DNA from: JANQIO01 sp043585095
Lineage (GTDB): Bacteria; Pseudomonadota; Gammaproteobacteria; Pseudomonadales; Halieaceae
Length of the DNA stretch: 64,000 nucleotides
Assembly (NCBI GenBank): GCA_043585095.1
Contig: CP121321.1
Span: forward strand, 3,224,001-3,288,000
Direction of reading: 5' to 3'
The position numbers were made by a program, and so were the translations under genes. Of this stretch, positions 43,690-52,384 are shown piece by piece (the stretch's first letter is position 1; the number at the start of each line of letters is the position of its first letter). The notes under the pieces are model-generated. The model did no database searches and was not told where the DNA came from. It saw only the letters and a list, made by a program, of their open reading frames with translations.

Positions 43690-44946
43690 ATGAGTGATGC
43701 CAGCGTACGAGCTATCCGACTGCCGCAGAAAAAAAGCAGCGGCCTGGGCAACTCGATGGCAAAACAAGCCATGCACCGATTGCTGAACAGCCTGCGGATT
43801 GGTTCAATGATTGTCCACGAGGGAAATGAAACACTGACTTTCGGGAATATCGACAGGCCGGGAGAACCAGCAGCGGAAGTGTATGTGCACAGCGCTGATG
43901 TTTACCGCAAGGTACTGACTGGCGGCGCACTGGGCTCTGGCGAGTCCTATATGGAAGGTGACTGGTCGGCTACAGACCTCACCGAGGTCATCCGCTTGTT
44001 CACCGCTAACCTCTCTGTGCTGCACAACATGAACGCCAACAAATCCTGGGCACGGAAAGTCGGGCTGGCGATCGCACACATGTTTAACAGCAACACACTG
44101 AAAGGCTCCCGCCGGAATATTTCTGCACACTACGATCTCGGAAATGATTTTTTCGAACTTTTCCTGGATTCGAGCATGATGTACTCCTCGGCAGTGTTTC
44201 CCGACAAGTCCGCTGATCTCGAAGAAGCGGCAGCTCACAAACTGGACTTGTTGTGTCAGCAGCTCGAGCTAAAGCCAGATGACCACCTTTTAGAGATAGG
44301 CACCGGCTGGGGAGGTTTAGCCGTACACGCGGCAAAAAACTACGGCTGCAGAGTCACAACCACCACCATTTCCCAAGAGCAGTACGAGCGCGCCCGTCAG
44401 CGCGTTAGCGACGCCGGCCTGGAAGACCGCGTCACGCTGCTGCTGAAAGACTATCGGGAACTCGAAGGCCAATATGACAAGCTGGTGTCGGTAGAAATGA
44501 TCGAGGCCGTGGGTCATCAGTTTTACGGCACTTACTTTGCCAAGTGCAGCGACCTGTTAAAGCCCACCGGGTTAATGGCAATTCAGGCCATCACGATGGT
44601 CGATCAGCGCTACGAAATGGCCAGGGACGCGGTTGATTTTATCAAGCGCTATATCTTCCCAGGCGGCTGCCTGCCTTCCGTCGAGGTCATCTCCCGCCAC
44701 CTGAAGCAGGACACAGATATGCAAATGGTGCATCTGCGAGACATCACTGAGCACTACGCGGATACGCTGGCACTTTGGCGTGAGCGCTTTTTCAATAAGA
44801 TTGAAGAGGTACGGCGGCAGGGCTTTGACGAAACGTTTATTCGTATGTGGGAATTCTACCTGTGCTACTGCGAGGGCGGTTTCCGGGAACGCTCGATTGG
44901 CACTGTGCAGCTCGCTTTTGCAAAACCCGATTATCGATTCCGCTAG
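43690..44946 (+). CDS. cfa: Cyclopropane-fatty-acyl-phospholipid synthase family methyltransferase
   Basis: The 418-residue SAM-dependent enzyme has an N-terminal lipid-binding part and the CFA core: HYDLGNDFFELFLDSSMMYSSAVF, EIGTGWGGLAVHAAKNYGC, TTTISQEQYERA and KRYIFPGGCLP. It methylates or cyclopropanates unsaturated acyl chains of membrane phospholipids. In the RpoE-ChrR context it may be the step that methylates vaccenoyl chains before furan formation rather than a stationary-phase CFA synthase; the sequence alone does not decide. It lies third in the operon, 67 bases after the DUF1365 gene. Confidence 0.92.
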   Translation: MSDASVRAIRLPQKKSSGLGNSMAKQAMHRLLNSLRIGSMIVHEGNETLTFGNIDRPGEPAAEVYVHSADVYRKVLTGGALGSGESYMEGDWSATDLTEVIRLFTANLSVLHNMNANKSWARKVGLAIAHMFNSNTLKGSRRNISAHYDLGNDFFELFLDSSMMYSSAVFPDKSADLEEAAAHKLDLLCQQLELKPDDHLLEIGTGWGGLAVHAAKNYGCRVTTTTISQEQYERARQRVSDAGLEDRVTLLLKDYRELEGQYDKLVSVEMIEAVGHQFYGTYFAKCSDLLKPTGLMAIQAITMVDQRYEMARDAVDFIKRYIFPGGCLPSVEVISRHLKQDTDMQMVHLRDITEHYADTLALWRERFFNKIEEVRRQGFDETFIRMWEFYLCYCEGGFRERSIGTVQLAFAKPDYRFR

Positions 44947-45039
44947 AGGCTGAAACGAGAATGGCCAAGCGCGCTGATTGCGAATCCCGGCTTGGGCGTC
45001 TCGGCGGCTGCTTCTGTGTCGCTGTCGGCAGCTCTTTCT

Positions 45040-45606
45040 GTGAATAAGGAAACGCTGCTCCACAAGGCGGGCAACGGCACGCTGTTCAACCTGAGCTGGC
45101 TAGCCATCGTCACCAGTCAGTCTCTGCCCATTGCCGCGGCCGTAGTGTTGATCCATCTTTGTGTTCATCAATGGTGGCTGGGCCAAGGCTTGCGTGAACT
45201 TTTGTTCATCGTCGCAGTCTCTCTACTAGGGTTCACGGTAGACCAACTGCTTTTCGCTGTAGGCCTTTTTACGCTCGACGGGCAGGCAGCGCTGGCGCCG
45301 TTATGGCTGAGCTGTCTTTGGCCGGTGATGGCGACTACATTTCAACACGCCTTTTCAGGCTTGCAGCGACAATTGCTTTTGGCGGCCGTATTGGGTGGCG
45401 TCGGCGGTTATACCAGCTACTACGCGGGTACTGCCATGTCCCAGATTGATTTTGCAGACCCCTTCCGCGGCCCGCTCTTCATTGCCGCGATTTGGGTGGT
45501 TTTGTTCCCGGCGCTCGCGTTCGCAGCGCGGCTATGGTTCAAGACTGAAGATGAGCATGACGAACGTGACGATAACCAAGATGGAAAAGAAGGCCATGCG
45601 CACTAG
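45040..45606 (+). CDS. DUF2878 membrane protein
   Basis: The ~188-residue product is very hydrophobic, with about five predicted membrane helices, and resembles DUF2878 proteins, which regularly follow CFA-type genes in these operons. The N-terminus is uncertain: the frame is open from a TTG at 44992, but the GTG at 45040 (VNKETLLHKAGNGTLFNLSWLAIV) places the first helix close to the start as usual in the family. No start has a good ribosome binding site, so coupling to the upstream gene is likely. The C-terminus is an acidic, His-rich tail (DEHDERDDNQDGKEGHAH). Function unknown. Confidence 0.75.
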   Translation: MNKETLLHKAGNGTLFNLSWLAIVTSQSLPIAAAVVLIHLCVHQWWLGQGLRELLFIVAVSLLGFTVDQLLFAVGLFTLDGQAALAPLWLSCLWPVMATTFQHAFSGLQRQLLLAAVLGGVGGYTSYYAGTAMSQIDFADPFRGPLFIAAIWVVLFPALAFAARLWFKTEDEHDERDDNQDGKEGHAH

Positions 45607-46342
45607 CAGAGTACTGGCAACGGCTTGCGTCTTGATGCTGGGCTTGTCCAATCCGCAGAGTCTCGCTGCGACCGCTAAGGTCGTCGGAAATCAGCAGGCG
45701 ACGGTGACGTTCCCCGAGCCCCAACCTGACGTGGTCGGCAAAGCTACAGACCTAAAAACCGGCGAGACCTTATATCTGGAACACTACTACTGCAGCGACG
45801 ATGAGCTGCGCTGCAGTGTGTTTTACTTGCGCCCTGACGATCGGGTCATTGCCCGAAAAGATTTAGACTATGCGACTAGTCCGAAAGCACCCGATTTGAA
45901 ATTTCAAGACTTTCGGATCGACAAAGAGATTGTTATCGAAAGCACTGAATCCGACTCGGTTGTGGATGCCGGCTTCGACAATTTCGTGCGACTGCAGTGG
46001 CAGGACCTGGCCGAGGGTGATGACATCCAGTTCCCGTTCCGCATGGTGGGCAGAGAAGAGCCAATCGACATGCTTGCCAGACAGCGAGATGAATGTGAAG
46101 GTGACAAGCTATGCCTGAACATCAGGCTCGACTCCTGGCTCCTGGGCAACCTGATTGATCCCATTCAGCTAACCTACGATCGCGATTCACAGCGTCTATT
46201 GCGCTTTAAGGGCATTAGCAATCTACGCAATGATGAGGGCCGCACTCAAAAAGTCGATATTGTGTATGCCTATCCGCAGCAACAGGTCCAATCCGAACCC
46301 AAACCTGCGCCTAAGCCCGCAAATCGCAAGGATAGCGACTAA
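45596..46342 (+). CDS. Secreted protein of unknown function in the RpoE-ChrR operon
   Basis: The ~248-residue protein begins with a signal peptide (MRTSRVLATACVLMLGLSNPQSLA, cleavage likely after LAA) and continues as a beta-rich soluble protein with two Cys pairs (YYCSDDELRCSV; RDECEGDKLCLNI) that could form disulfides in the periplasm. The C-terminal 30 residues are Pro/Lys/Gln-rich. The start overlaps the DUF2878 stop by 11 bases; a start at 45581 (MEKKAMRTS) is also possible. I do not recognise the family. Its position suggests a periplasmic or outer-membrane role in the same stress response. Confidence 0.72.
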   Translation: MRTSRVLATACVLMLGLSNPQSLAATAKVVGNQQATVTFPEPQPDVVGKATDLKTGETLYLEHYYCSDDELRCSVFYLRPDDRVIARKDLDYATSPKAPDLKFQDFRIDKEIVIESTESDSVVDAGFDNFVRLQWQDLAEGDDIQFPFRMVGREEPIDMLARQRDECEGDKLCLNIRLDSWLLGNLIDPIQLTYDRDSQRLLRFKGISNLRNDEGRTQKVDIVYAYPQQQVQSEPKPAPKPANRKDSD

Positions 46343-48615
46343 GCGTCGCGACGCCGGTAGTGCCACCAGGGCGGTAGCAATGATCGGTAGGCAGGCTCAG
46401 CATAGCGCGGGTCGATCAGTAAGGCCCTGCCTTGATCGGATTCCCTGCGCACAACGCGACCCAGGGCTTGCGAGACGCGCTGCATACCTGGATACAGATA
46501 GGCAAACTCAAAGCCGCTGCCATGAACCGTTTGGTAATAGGCCTTTAATACGTCGCGGCCACGGTTAAACGCCGGCAGACCTGCTCCGACAATAATCACG
46601 CTACTGAGGGCGTCGCCTGGCAAATCGACACCCTCACCAAAAACACCGCCCAGAATGCAGAACGCCGCGATATTGCGCTGGGACTCCAGCGTATCCAGCA
46701 AGCCATTACGCTGATCCTCCCGCCAGTTCCTTGCCTGCACGTGCACTGCCCTGCCCTGAATCATCGGCCTTGCGACTGCCAACACCTCCTCCATGTAGCG
46801 GTAGGCGCTGAAATACACCACGCAGTTGCCCGGTGTGTTGTCGAGCCAGTCAGCTATAGCGGTTGCCACGTCCTGTAGTGTTCTGTTTCTGGCTTTGTAG
46901 CGTGTATCCAGATGGGTACACAGCTCGACCTGGAGCTGGGTCTCAGCAAAGGGCGACGGCAGCGACTGATAGACCGCGTCCTCCAGACCCATTTCCGCCA
47001 GCATCCAACTGGCGGGAGAAACCGTTGCGCTGAACGCAGTCACCGCCTTCGCCGATGCGTGCTTTTCCTTTAATAGCCGGGCCGGATCAAGACAGCGTAG
47101 GCAGATGCTCAGGCTTTGGGACTCCTCACTACGCTCCATCTCAAATCGGTAGTCGCACCCAAACGCTTCTAGAACTCGCGTAAATTGCAGGCAGTCGAAA
47201 AAAAATGACAGCAACACGGGTCGGCTCTGCAGATAGCGCGCGTCTGCGGCCAAGGCCTCTCCTACGGCGGACGTTACTCGGCTTAAGGCCGGCGAGAGTT
47301 GCGCCGGCGGCTCTGGGCGACTATCAAAATGAGGCTCCTGCCACTGAGCCTTGTCGAACTCTAAAAACAGCGTATTGAGCGCTGATAGCGCCCTTTTGAC
47401 CGACCCACCCGCTTGTTTACGCGCCGCCAAAACGTCTGCTTTACGTAAGCCAGCGCTGTACATACCCCGGGCACGGTCTGGCAGGTTATGCGCTTCGTCC
47501 AGCAGCACGCTGTAAGACAAACCCACATCCTGGTAGCGCGCTGCCACCAGTGCGTGAAAGCTATACACGTAGTGCAAGTCGCCAATACAGACATCAACCC
47601 AGGGCAGCAAATCGCTTGCCAGCTGATAGGGGCAAACATGGTGATCCCTGGCGAGCACCTCTATATTGCTGCGGCTGAGATCGGGCACGGCCATCGCTGC
47701 ATTGAGTGCGGCAGGCAGGCGGTCGTAGTAACCGGATGCAAAACTGCAGTCCTCGCCGTGGCAGGCCTTGCCAGGCGAAAAACAAATCGCCTCTTTTGCC
47801 GTCAAGCTCAATCTGCGCAGCGCCAGGCCTCGCCGCTCAAATTGACGCAGTCCGTCCTCTGCCGCACGGCGTCCCACCGTGCGCGCGGTCGCAAAAACAA
47901 TACGATCGTGCTTGCCGGTAGCGATCGCCTTTAGCGCAGGAAATAATGCCGCCGCGGTTTTGCCTGTGCCCGTTGGCGCTTCCAGCAGCGCGCGGCCTGC
48001 ACTGGCCACACATTTGTAGACGGTTTCAGCCATCGCGCGCTGACTGTCTCGGAATTCAGGGTAGGGCCACTCCAGTGCAGTGATGCTCGCGTCGCGACGC
48101 TGCTGCCATTCTTGCTGAAGCAATAACCAGTCTTGCATGGCCGCCAGCGTATCGGTCATAAACCCGATGAGTTCCGGCGCACTGTGTTGTTCGCGCCTTT
48201 GCCACTGCTCACCGGAGTCCACGTGGAAGTAGGTCAGTACTAGCGTAACGTCCGTGACTGATTCGCTATGACAAAGTAGCCCGCCGTAAAGCATAAGCTG
48301 CGCCCAATGCAGAGCCTCTACCTGCTGGGGAATATCATCGCGCGCCACCCGGCAGGTCTTGATCTCCTCCAACATGGGTTCGGCGGCGCTGTATCCGTCG
48401 GCTCGGCCCGTTAGCCTGATAGCGCCCATCTCGGTATCTAGCGTCGCAGCCAATGGATACTCTGCCTGGTAATCGGGGCCACGGCTGCGCTGCACCTGCT
48501 GGTGACCCGCGATGCCCTCGGCAGCACTGGGCGAGGGCGTAAAACGATAGTCGATATCGCCCTGTCGGTGACAGAACTCAGCAATCTCGCGTACAGAGAG
48601 CTTAAGCTCAGTCAT
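46339..48615 (-). CDS. XPD/DinG-family iron-sulfur DNA helicase with nuclease-like N-terminal domain
   Basis: The 758-residue protein has two parts. Residues 1-170 resemble a PD-(D/E)xK nuclease core: Asp73 in TGRADG, Glu84-x-Lys86 in EEIKT, then QVEALHWAQLMLY. From about 185 on it is a superfamily 2 helicase of the XPD/DinG type: Walker A APTGTGKT (Lys219), four cysteines at 278, 285, 290 and 328 spaced as for a 4Fe-4S cluster, DEAH at 373-376, and the late motif QALGRVVRRESDQGRALLID. It overlaps the FAN1-like nuclease gene by 8 bases, so both are probably translated together for DNA repair. Confidence 0.92.
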   Translation of the reverse strand: MTELKLSVREIAEFCHRQGDIDYRFTPSPSAAEGIAGHQQVQRSRGPDYQAEYPLAATLDTEMGAIRLTGRADGYSAAEPMLEEIKTCRVARDDIPQQVEALHWAQLMLYGGLLCHSESVTDVTLVLTYFHVDSGEQWQRREQHSAPELIGFMTDTLAAMQDWLLLQQEWQQRRDASITALEWPYPEFRDSQRAMAETVYKCVASAGRALLEAPTGTGKTAAALFPALKAIATGKHDRIVFATARTVGRRAAEDGLRQFERRGLALRRLSLTAKEAICFSPGKACHGEDCSFASGYYDRLPAALNAAMAVPDLSRSNIEVLARDHHVCPYQLASDLLPWVDVCIGDLHYVYSFHALVAARYQDVGLSYSVLLDEAHNLPDRARGMYSAGLRKADVLAARKQAGGSVKRALSALNTLFLEFDKAQWQEPHFDSRPEPPAQLSPALSRVTSAVGEALAADARYLQSRPVLLSFFFDCLQFTRVLEAFGCDYRFEMERSEESQSLSICLRCLDPARLLKEKHASAKAVTAFSATVSPASWMLAEMGLEDAVYQSLPSPFAETQLQVELCTHLDTRYKARNRTLQDVATAIADWLDNTPGNCVVYFSAYRYMEEVLAVARPMIQGRAVHVQARNWREDQRNGLLDTLESQRNIAAFCILGGVFGEGVDLPGDALSSVIIVGAGLPAFNRGRDVLKAYYQTVHGSGFEFAYLYPGMQRVSQALGRVVRRESDQGRALLIDPRYAEPAYRSLLPPWWHYRRRDA

Positions 48616-50269
48616 CGGACCAGCTCACTTTGCACACTGCTGCGGGGATGCCTTGTTGCTGGAAATAGCGCAGCCAGCGGCGCTGGTTTTGCTGCAACTG
48701 ATCACCCGGGCCTTTTACCTCGATCAACCTGTAACCCTTTTCCGCATCCAACAGCAGCAAATCCGGAAAACCGTTTCGATTGGCCTCCGGGTCGAATAAC
48801 TGGCGTCTCCACACGGCCAGCCAATGCGCTCGAGGAATAATGGCGAGCGCGGCTTCGAGAATCGGCCGCAAGCCACCTCGCCATGCAACCCAGGTATTAG
48901 TCGTTCCTGCATACCGATCGTATGCCGACAACAGACAGTCGCTGAGATCGGCCTGCTCCAGCTCAGCAAGACGCTGATCGATCAACCTCTGACGCTTCCG
49001 GTAGAAATCTGCGGTGTACATATCCAGCGGCGCCGCTTGGAAAGGGTTTACAAACGCACCCGTCACTGGAGCAAAAATCTGCTCCCAAAAGGCTAGCCCG
49101 AAGCTCGCGTTAAACAGCCAGTTTTCAATATGCCAGGCGTCGGCCCACTGCTGCTCATAATGCACAGCCACAGCCGCTTCAACCGAGTGGGTTTGCGCGA
49201 GTGCGAGCTCCTCTATATCAAACACGTCTCGAGGCACAGACCGATACGATCGACCCAGTTTTCGGGAGAGGGTCGGTATGTTGCGCCGCGCGAAATCACG
49301 CTCGGCCTCACACCAGGGATTGTCGGCCATTTCGCTGCACAAAGTGAGCGCGGCCGCCTCATCTCGAACTGCCAACAGTCGCGTCAACCGCTGGCGCGCG
49401 GGATGTTGGTCACAAACGGTGTACAGTGTAATCGCCTCGTCAACAAACCCGTCGCGCTCTAACTGTCTCGCGATACGCAGCCGCAAACGGTCTCTCAGGC
49501 CCTGCGCCGTTGCACCGCGGGCAGGATCAAGCAAACTGCGGCCCAGCGCCACCAATGTGCCTGCGTCCTGGGCTGCCACGGCGATTTTCGCCAGTGACTT
49601 AAGCTCATTCAGGACAAGATACTCATCAACTTCCTCCCGGTTTGTAAACAATCTCGCCGCCGAGTCGAGAGGGTACGGGGCGTAACGTGCGTAGCCCATA
49701 TCGCTGAGCACAAACTCGGTAAGGTCCTGATAGGAATTGCCGAAAAAAAGGAGCTTGAAGCGATCGACAGTCTCGCTATAGAGCGGTCGCAGCACCAACA
49801 TCGCCTCACTTGCCCACGCCTGCCAAAGTGACAGCAGCCTATCTTCGGCGTAGACAGAATTTATTTGCGTGAGCAGGTCCGCCCGGCTCAGACGCTTAGC
49901 GCCATCAATATCGTCACCGTAGATTTCCAGCAGCTCTTCTTTGCGCAACAGCCTGGCTAATACGGAGAAGTCAGGCCGCTCTTCTTGCCCCAACAGCCCT
50001 GAATCAAAACCTTCCCTCAGCACGGGCGAAAGGTCGCCCAGCTCGGCATAGGCGAGCCGGTCGCTTCTAAAAACTGGCCCACGGCGGGACACCAGTCGAA
50101 CGTATAAACAACGAAGCGGCTCGCTTGCGGCGCGAAAGCGCGCCAGAAAATCGTCTTCATATTCGCTGAGCAAATCCGCGTACTGCTGCGCAACGGTGTG
50201 CAGCAGCTGCTCAAAATTTGCGAGGTAGTAGCGCGGAGGCAGTTCCGGTGGGACGACTTCGCTGTTCAT
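48608..50269 (-). CDS. FAN1-like structure-specific nuclease (VRR-NUC domain)
   Basis: The 553-residue protein matches bacterial homologues of Fanconi-associated nuclease 1, which trims branched DNA and unhooks interstrand crosslinks. The C-terminal VRR-NUC domain has the active-site residues Asp503 (FPDLL), Glu517 and Lys519 (EVKGPGD), and an upstream HIEN segment supplies Glu382; the spacing agrees with the Pseudomonas enzyme. The N-terminal part is helical and DNA-binding. The start is set at the ATG at 50269 (MNSEVVPPEL), which overlaps the EamA gene stop by 4 bases; the longer frame adds 18 unlikely residues. Confidence 0.9.
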   Translation of the reverse strand: MNSEVVPPELPPRYYLANFEQLLHTVAQQYADLLSEYEDDFLARFRAASEPLRCLYVRLVSRRGPVFRSDRLAYAELGDLSPVLREGFDSGLLGQEERPDFSVLARLLRKEELLEIYGDDIDGAKRLSRADLLTQINSVYAEDRLLSLWQAWASEAMLVLRPLYSETVDRFKLLFFGNSYQDLTEFVLSDMGYARYAPYPLDSAARLFTNREEVDEYLVLNELKSLAKIAVAAQDAGTLVALGRSLLDPARGATAQGLRDRLRLRIARQLERDGFVDEAITLYTVCDQHPARQRLTRLLAVRDEAAALTLCSEMADNPWCEAERDFARRNIPTLSRKLGRSYRSVPRDVFDIEELALAQTHSVEAAVAVHYEQQWADAWHIENWLFNASFGLAFWEQIFAPVTGAFVNPFQAAPLDMYTADFYRKRQRLIDQRLAELEQADLSDCLLSAYDRYAGTTNTWVAWRGGLRPILEAALAIIPRAHWLAVWRRQLFDPEANRNGFPDLLLLDAEKGYRLIEVKGPGDQLQQNQRRWLRYFQQQGIPAAVCKVSWSDD

Positions 50270-51153
50270 GCGGGGAGCGGGCGCTCTAACTGTTGATAAA
50301 GCGCCGCGGGGACGATGAAGCACAACCCAATCAGCGTTGCCGGATGGACGGCCTCTCGCAACACCACCTGGATAAACACCAGCGAAATGAAGGGAGACAG
50401 AAAAATAAGATTCCCGACCAAAGCAACGCGGGTAGCCGTGCGCAGCGCCGCCGCCCAGAGCATGAAGGTTACCCCCATCTCAAACAGCCCCACATAGGCC
50501 GCTGCGACGAGGCCCTGCCATGCAAGACCCGAGAACTGCGAGAACAATCCGCACAAGACCCCACACATGGGTATCGCCAACAGGAACATCAGGGCTAAAG
50601 ATACCGTCGCATCTTTGGGGCTGCGGGCACTCAATATCCAGTAGACCGCCCATAGCAAGGTACTCAGCAGCGCCAACGCAACCCCAAGTGGATTTTCAAA
50701 TTCAAGACTTAGCAACTTGCCCTGGGACGCAATAATCAGTACGCCCAGATAGCCACCGGCGCCCGCGACAAGATCGCGCCCCCTCAGGGGCTGCCTGAGC
50801 AATGGAACGGCCAGCAGGGAGAGCGTTATCGCCCAGGTATAGTTGATGGCCTGGGCCTGCTGCGCAGGTAAGCGATCATAAGCGGAGAGCAGGACCAGGT
50901 AATACAGGCAGGGGTTAAGCAGCGCCATGCTCAGAAAATAGCCTGGTGTTTCGCGTAGCGTTGGAATCAACGTCGACAGCCGACCCTGCACAGCCAGCGC
51001 CAGCAAAAGAATCGCGGCGGAGCTGAGGCTCGCGTAAAACAACAGCTGGAAAACATCGAGATGGCGCAGCGCTATCTTGAACGCAGTCGCCACGGTAGAC
51101 CAAAGCAAGACGGCACTAAGGCCGAGCAGAAGTGCCCGGCGATCAGAAGTCAC
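50266..51153 (-). CDS. EamA/DMT-family transporter
   Basis: The 295-residue protein has ten predicted membrane helices in two EamA repeats; LLLGLSAVLLWSTVATAFKIAL starts the first and ALALLSTLLWAVYWILSA the second. This drug/metabolite transporter superfamily exports amino acids, nucleotide derivatives or other small molecules; the substrate is unknown. It lies between the PQQ dehydrogenase gene (6 bases) and the FAN1-like gene (4-base overlap), which may be co-expression without functional linkage. Confidence 0.88.
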   Translation of the reverse strand: MTSDRRALLLGLSAVLLWSTVATAFKIALRHLDVFQLLFYASLSSAAILLLALAVQGRLSTLIPTLRETPGYFLSMALLNPCLYYLVLLSAYDRLPAQQAQAINYTWAITLSLLAVPLLRQPLRGRDLVAGAGGYLGVLIIASQGKLLSLEFENPLGVALALLSTLLWAVYWILSARSPKDATVSLALMFLLAIPMCGVLCGLFSQFSGLAWQGLVAAAYVGLFEMGVTFMLWAAALRTATRVALVGNLIFLSPFISLVFIQVVLREAVHPATLIGLCFIVPAALYQQLERPLPA

Positions 51154-51159
51154 TGTGCA

Positions 51160-52290
51160 TTAACCCCGGCCCGGAACCACCCGATACAGGCCACTCCCAG
51201 CAAGCACGTATACGTAACCGTCGGGGCCAGTCTGTACGTCACGGAAACGCAGGCCGCTACTGGCAAAGTAGCGCGTCTCCTCGCCCAGGCCGTCGCTGGT
51301 TAGCTCAACCCGATTTAAGTGCGTCAGCTTGAGGGATGACACAAATGCAGATGGCTTCCACTGCGGATAATGGGTTGCATCATTGAAGTCCATCCCACAG
51401 GTGGCAATGGACGGCACGTAGTATTTTTCTGGCTGCGCCATACCAGGCTTGGACGTGCCCTCACCGATTGCGCCGCCACCGTACTCCTCACCATAAGTTA
51501 TAATCGGCCAACCGTAGTTAGTGCCCGCTTCCAGTCGATTTAACTCGTCGCCGCCCTGCGGGCCGTGCTCACTGACCCAGAGGCTGCCGTCCGGATGTCG
51601 GGCCAGGCCCTGGGGATTCCGGTGGCCGTAGGTCCATATTTCCGGCCGGGCACCCGCGCGTTGGGTAAAGGGATTCTCGTCCGGTACATCACCGTTCTTG
51701 TGAATACGCATCACCTTGCCATTGTGCCGGGATAAGTCCTGTGCGTACTGGCGATTGCCGCGGTCTCCTACCGTCACAAACAGGTAGTCGTCGACAATCT
51801 GTAATCGGCTACCGAAATGGTACTTGGTCTCGTAGAAGGGTTCGGCTGTAAACAACACCTGAACGTCGATCAGGCCGGCATCCTGCAAGCGGCCTCTGGC
51901 GACACGCGTGGTGTAGCCCTCGCCACCCTCATGGGTGTAGCTGAGGTACAGCCAGACCTCGGCCTCTTCTCTATCAACTAGCACGTCTAATAAACCGCCC
52001 TGACCAAAGTCGGCACTATCGGGCAAGCCCGATATGCTGTGGCGTTCTCCAGTTACTGTATCGAACTGCTGCAATTGTCCGGTTTTTTCGGTGATCAGGA
52101 TTTGCGTATCCGACAGAAAATCCATTCCCCAGGGCTGGTCAAGCGCCTCGGCAATAGGTTCAAGCATCAGGCCCTGATCCTCAATGCCGAGCGGGTTATC
52201 TGCTTGCGTGCCAACACAGGCTGCCAACAGCGTCGCGAACGCGACACCTGTAGAGCGAGCAAACAGGCTTGGAGATAGCAATTTGTGCAT
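51160..52290 (-). CDS. PQQ-dependent aldose sugar dehydrogenase family lipoprotein
   Basis: The 376-residue protein has a lipoprotein signal peptide (lipobox LAAC, Cys25) and a six-bladed propeller of the soluble glucose/aldose dehydrogenase (YliI/Asd) type: DQPWGMDFLSDTQILITEK, the catalytic-His region FGQGGLLDV, GDRGNRQYAQDLSRHNGKVMRI, WTYGHRNPQGLA and EHGPQGGDELN, which includes calcium- and PQQ-binding residues. It would oxidise sugars in the periplasm if PQQ is available. No PQQ synthesis genes are in the window. Confidence 0.9.
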   Translation of the reverse strand: MHKLLSPSLFARSTGVAFATLLAACVGTQADNPLGIEDQGLMLEPIAEALDQPWGMDFLSDTQILITEKTGQLQQFDTVTGERHSISGLPDSADFGQGGLLDVLVDREEAEVWLYLSYTHEGGEGYTTRVARGRLQDAGLIDVQVLFTAEPFYETKYHFGSRLQIVDDYLFVTVGDRGNRQYAQDLSRHNGKVMRIHKNGDVPDENPFTQRAGARPEIWTYGHRNPQGLARHPDGSLWVSEHGPQGGDELNRLEAGTNYGWPIITYGEEYGGGAIGEGTSKPGMAQPEKYYVPSIATCGMDFNDATHYPQWKPSAFVSSLKLTHLNRVELTSDGLGEETRYFASSGLRFRDVQTGPDGYVYVLAGSGLYRVVPGRG

Positions 52291-52384
52291 AGTGAATTAC
52301 CCCCGGTGGACGCGCCGAGTGTACTGCATGCATTGAGCCTGTACCATTAAGCACACCCACGCAGTCCCGACACAGCGAGCAGCC

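Noticed and set aside
44847..45047. Frame starting inside cfa and ending near 45047 that could suggest a frameshifted DUF2878 start
   Set aside because: The DUF2878 frame is complete from its first membrane helix without any shift, and the cfa stop is where the family ends.
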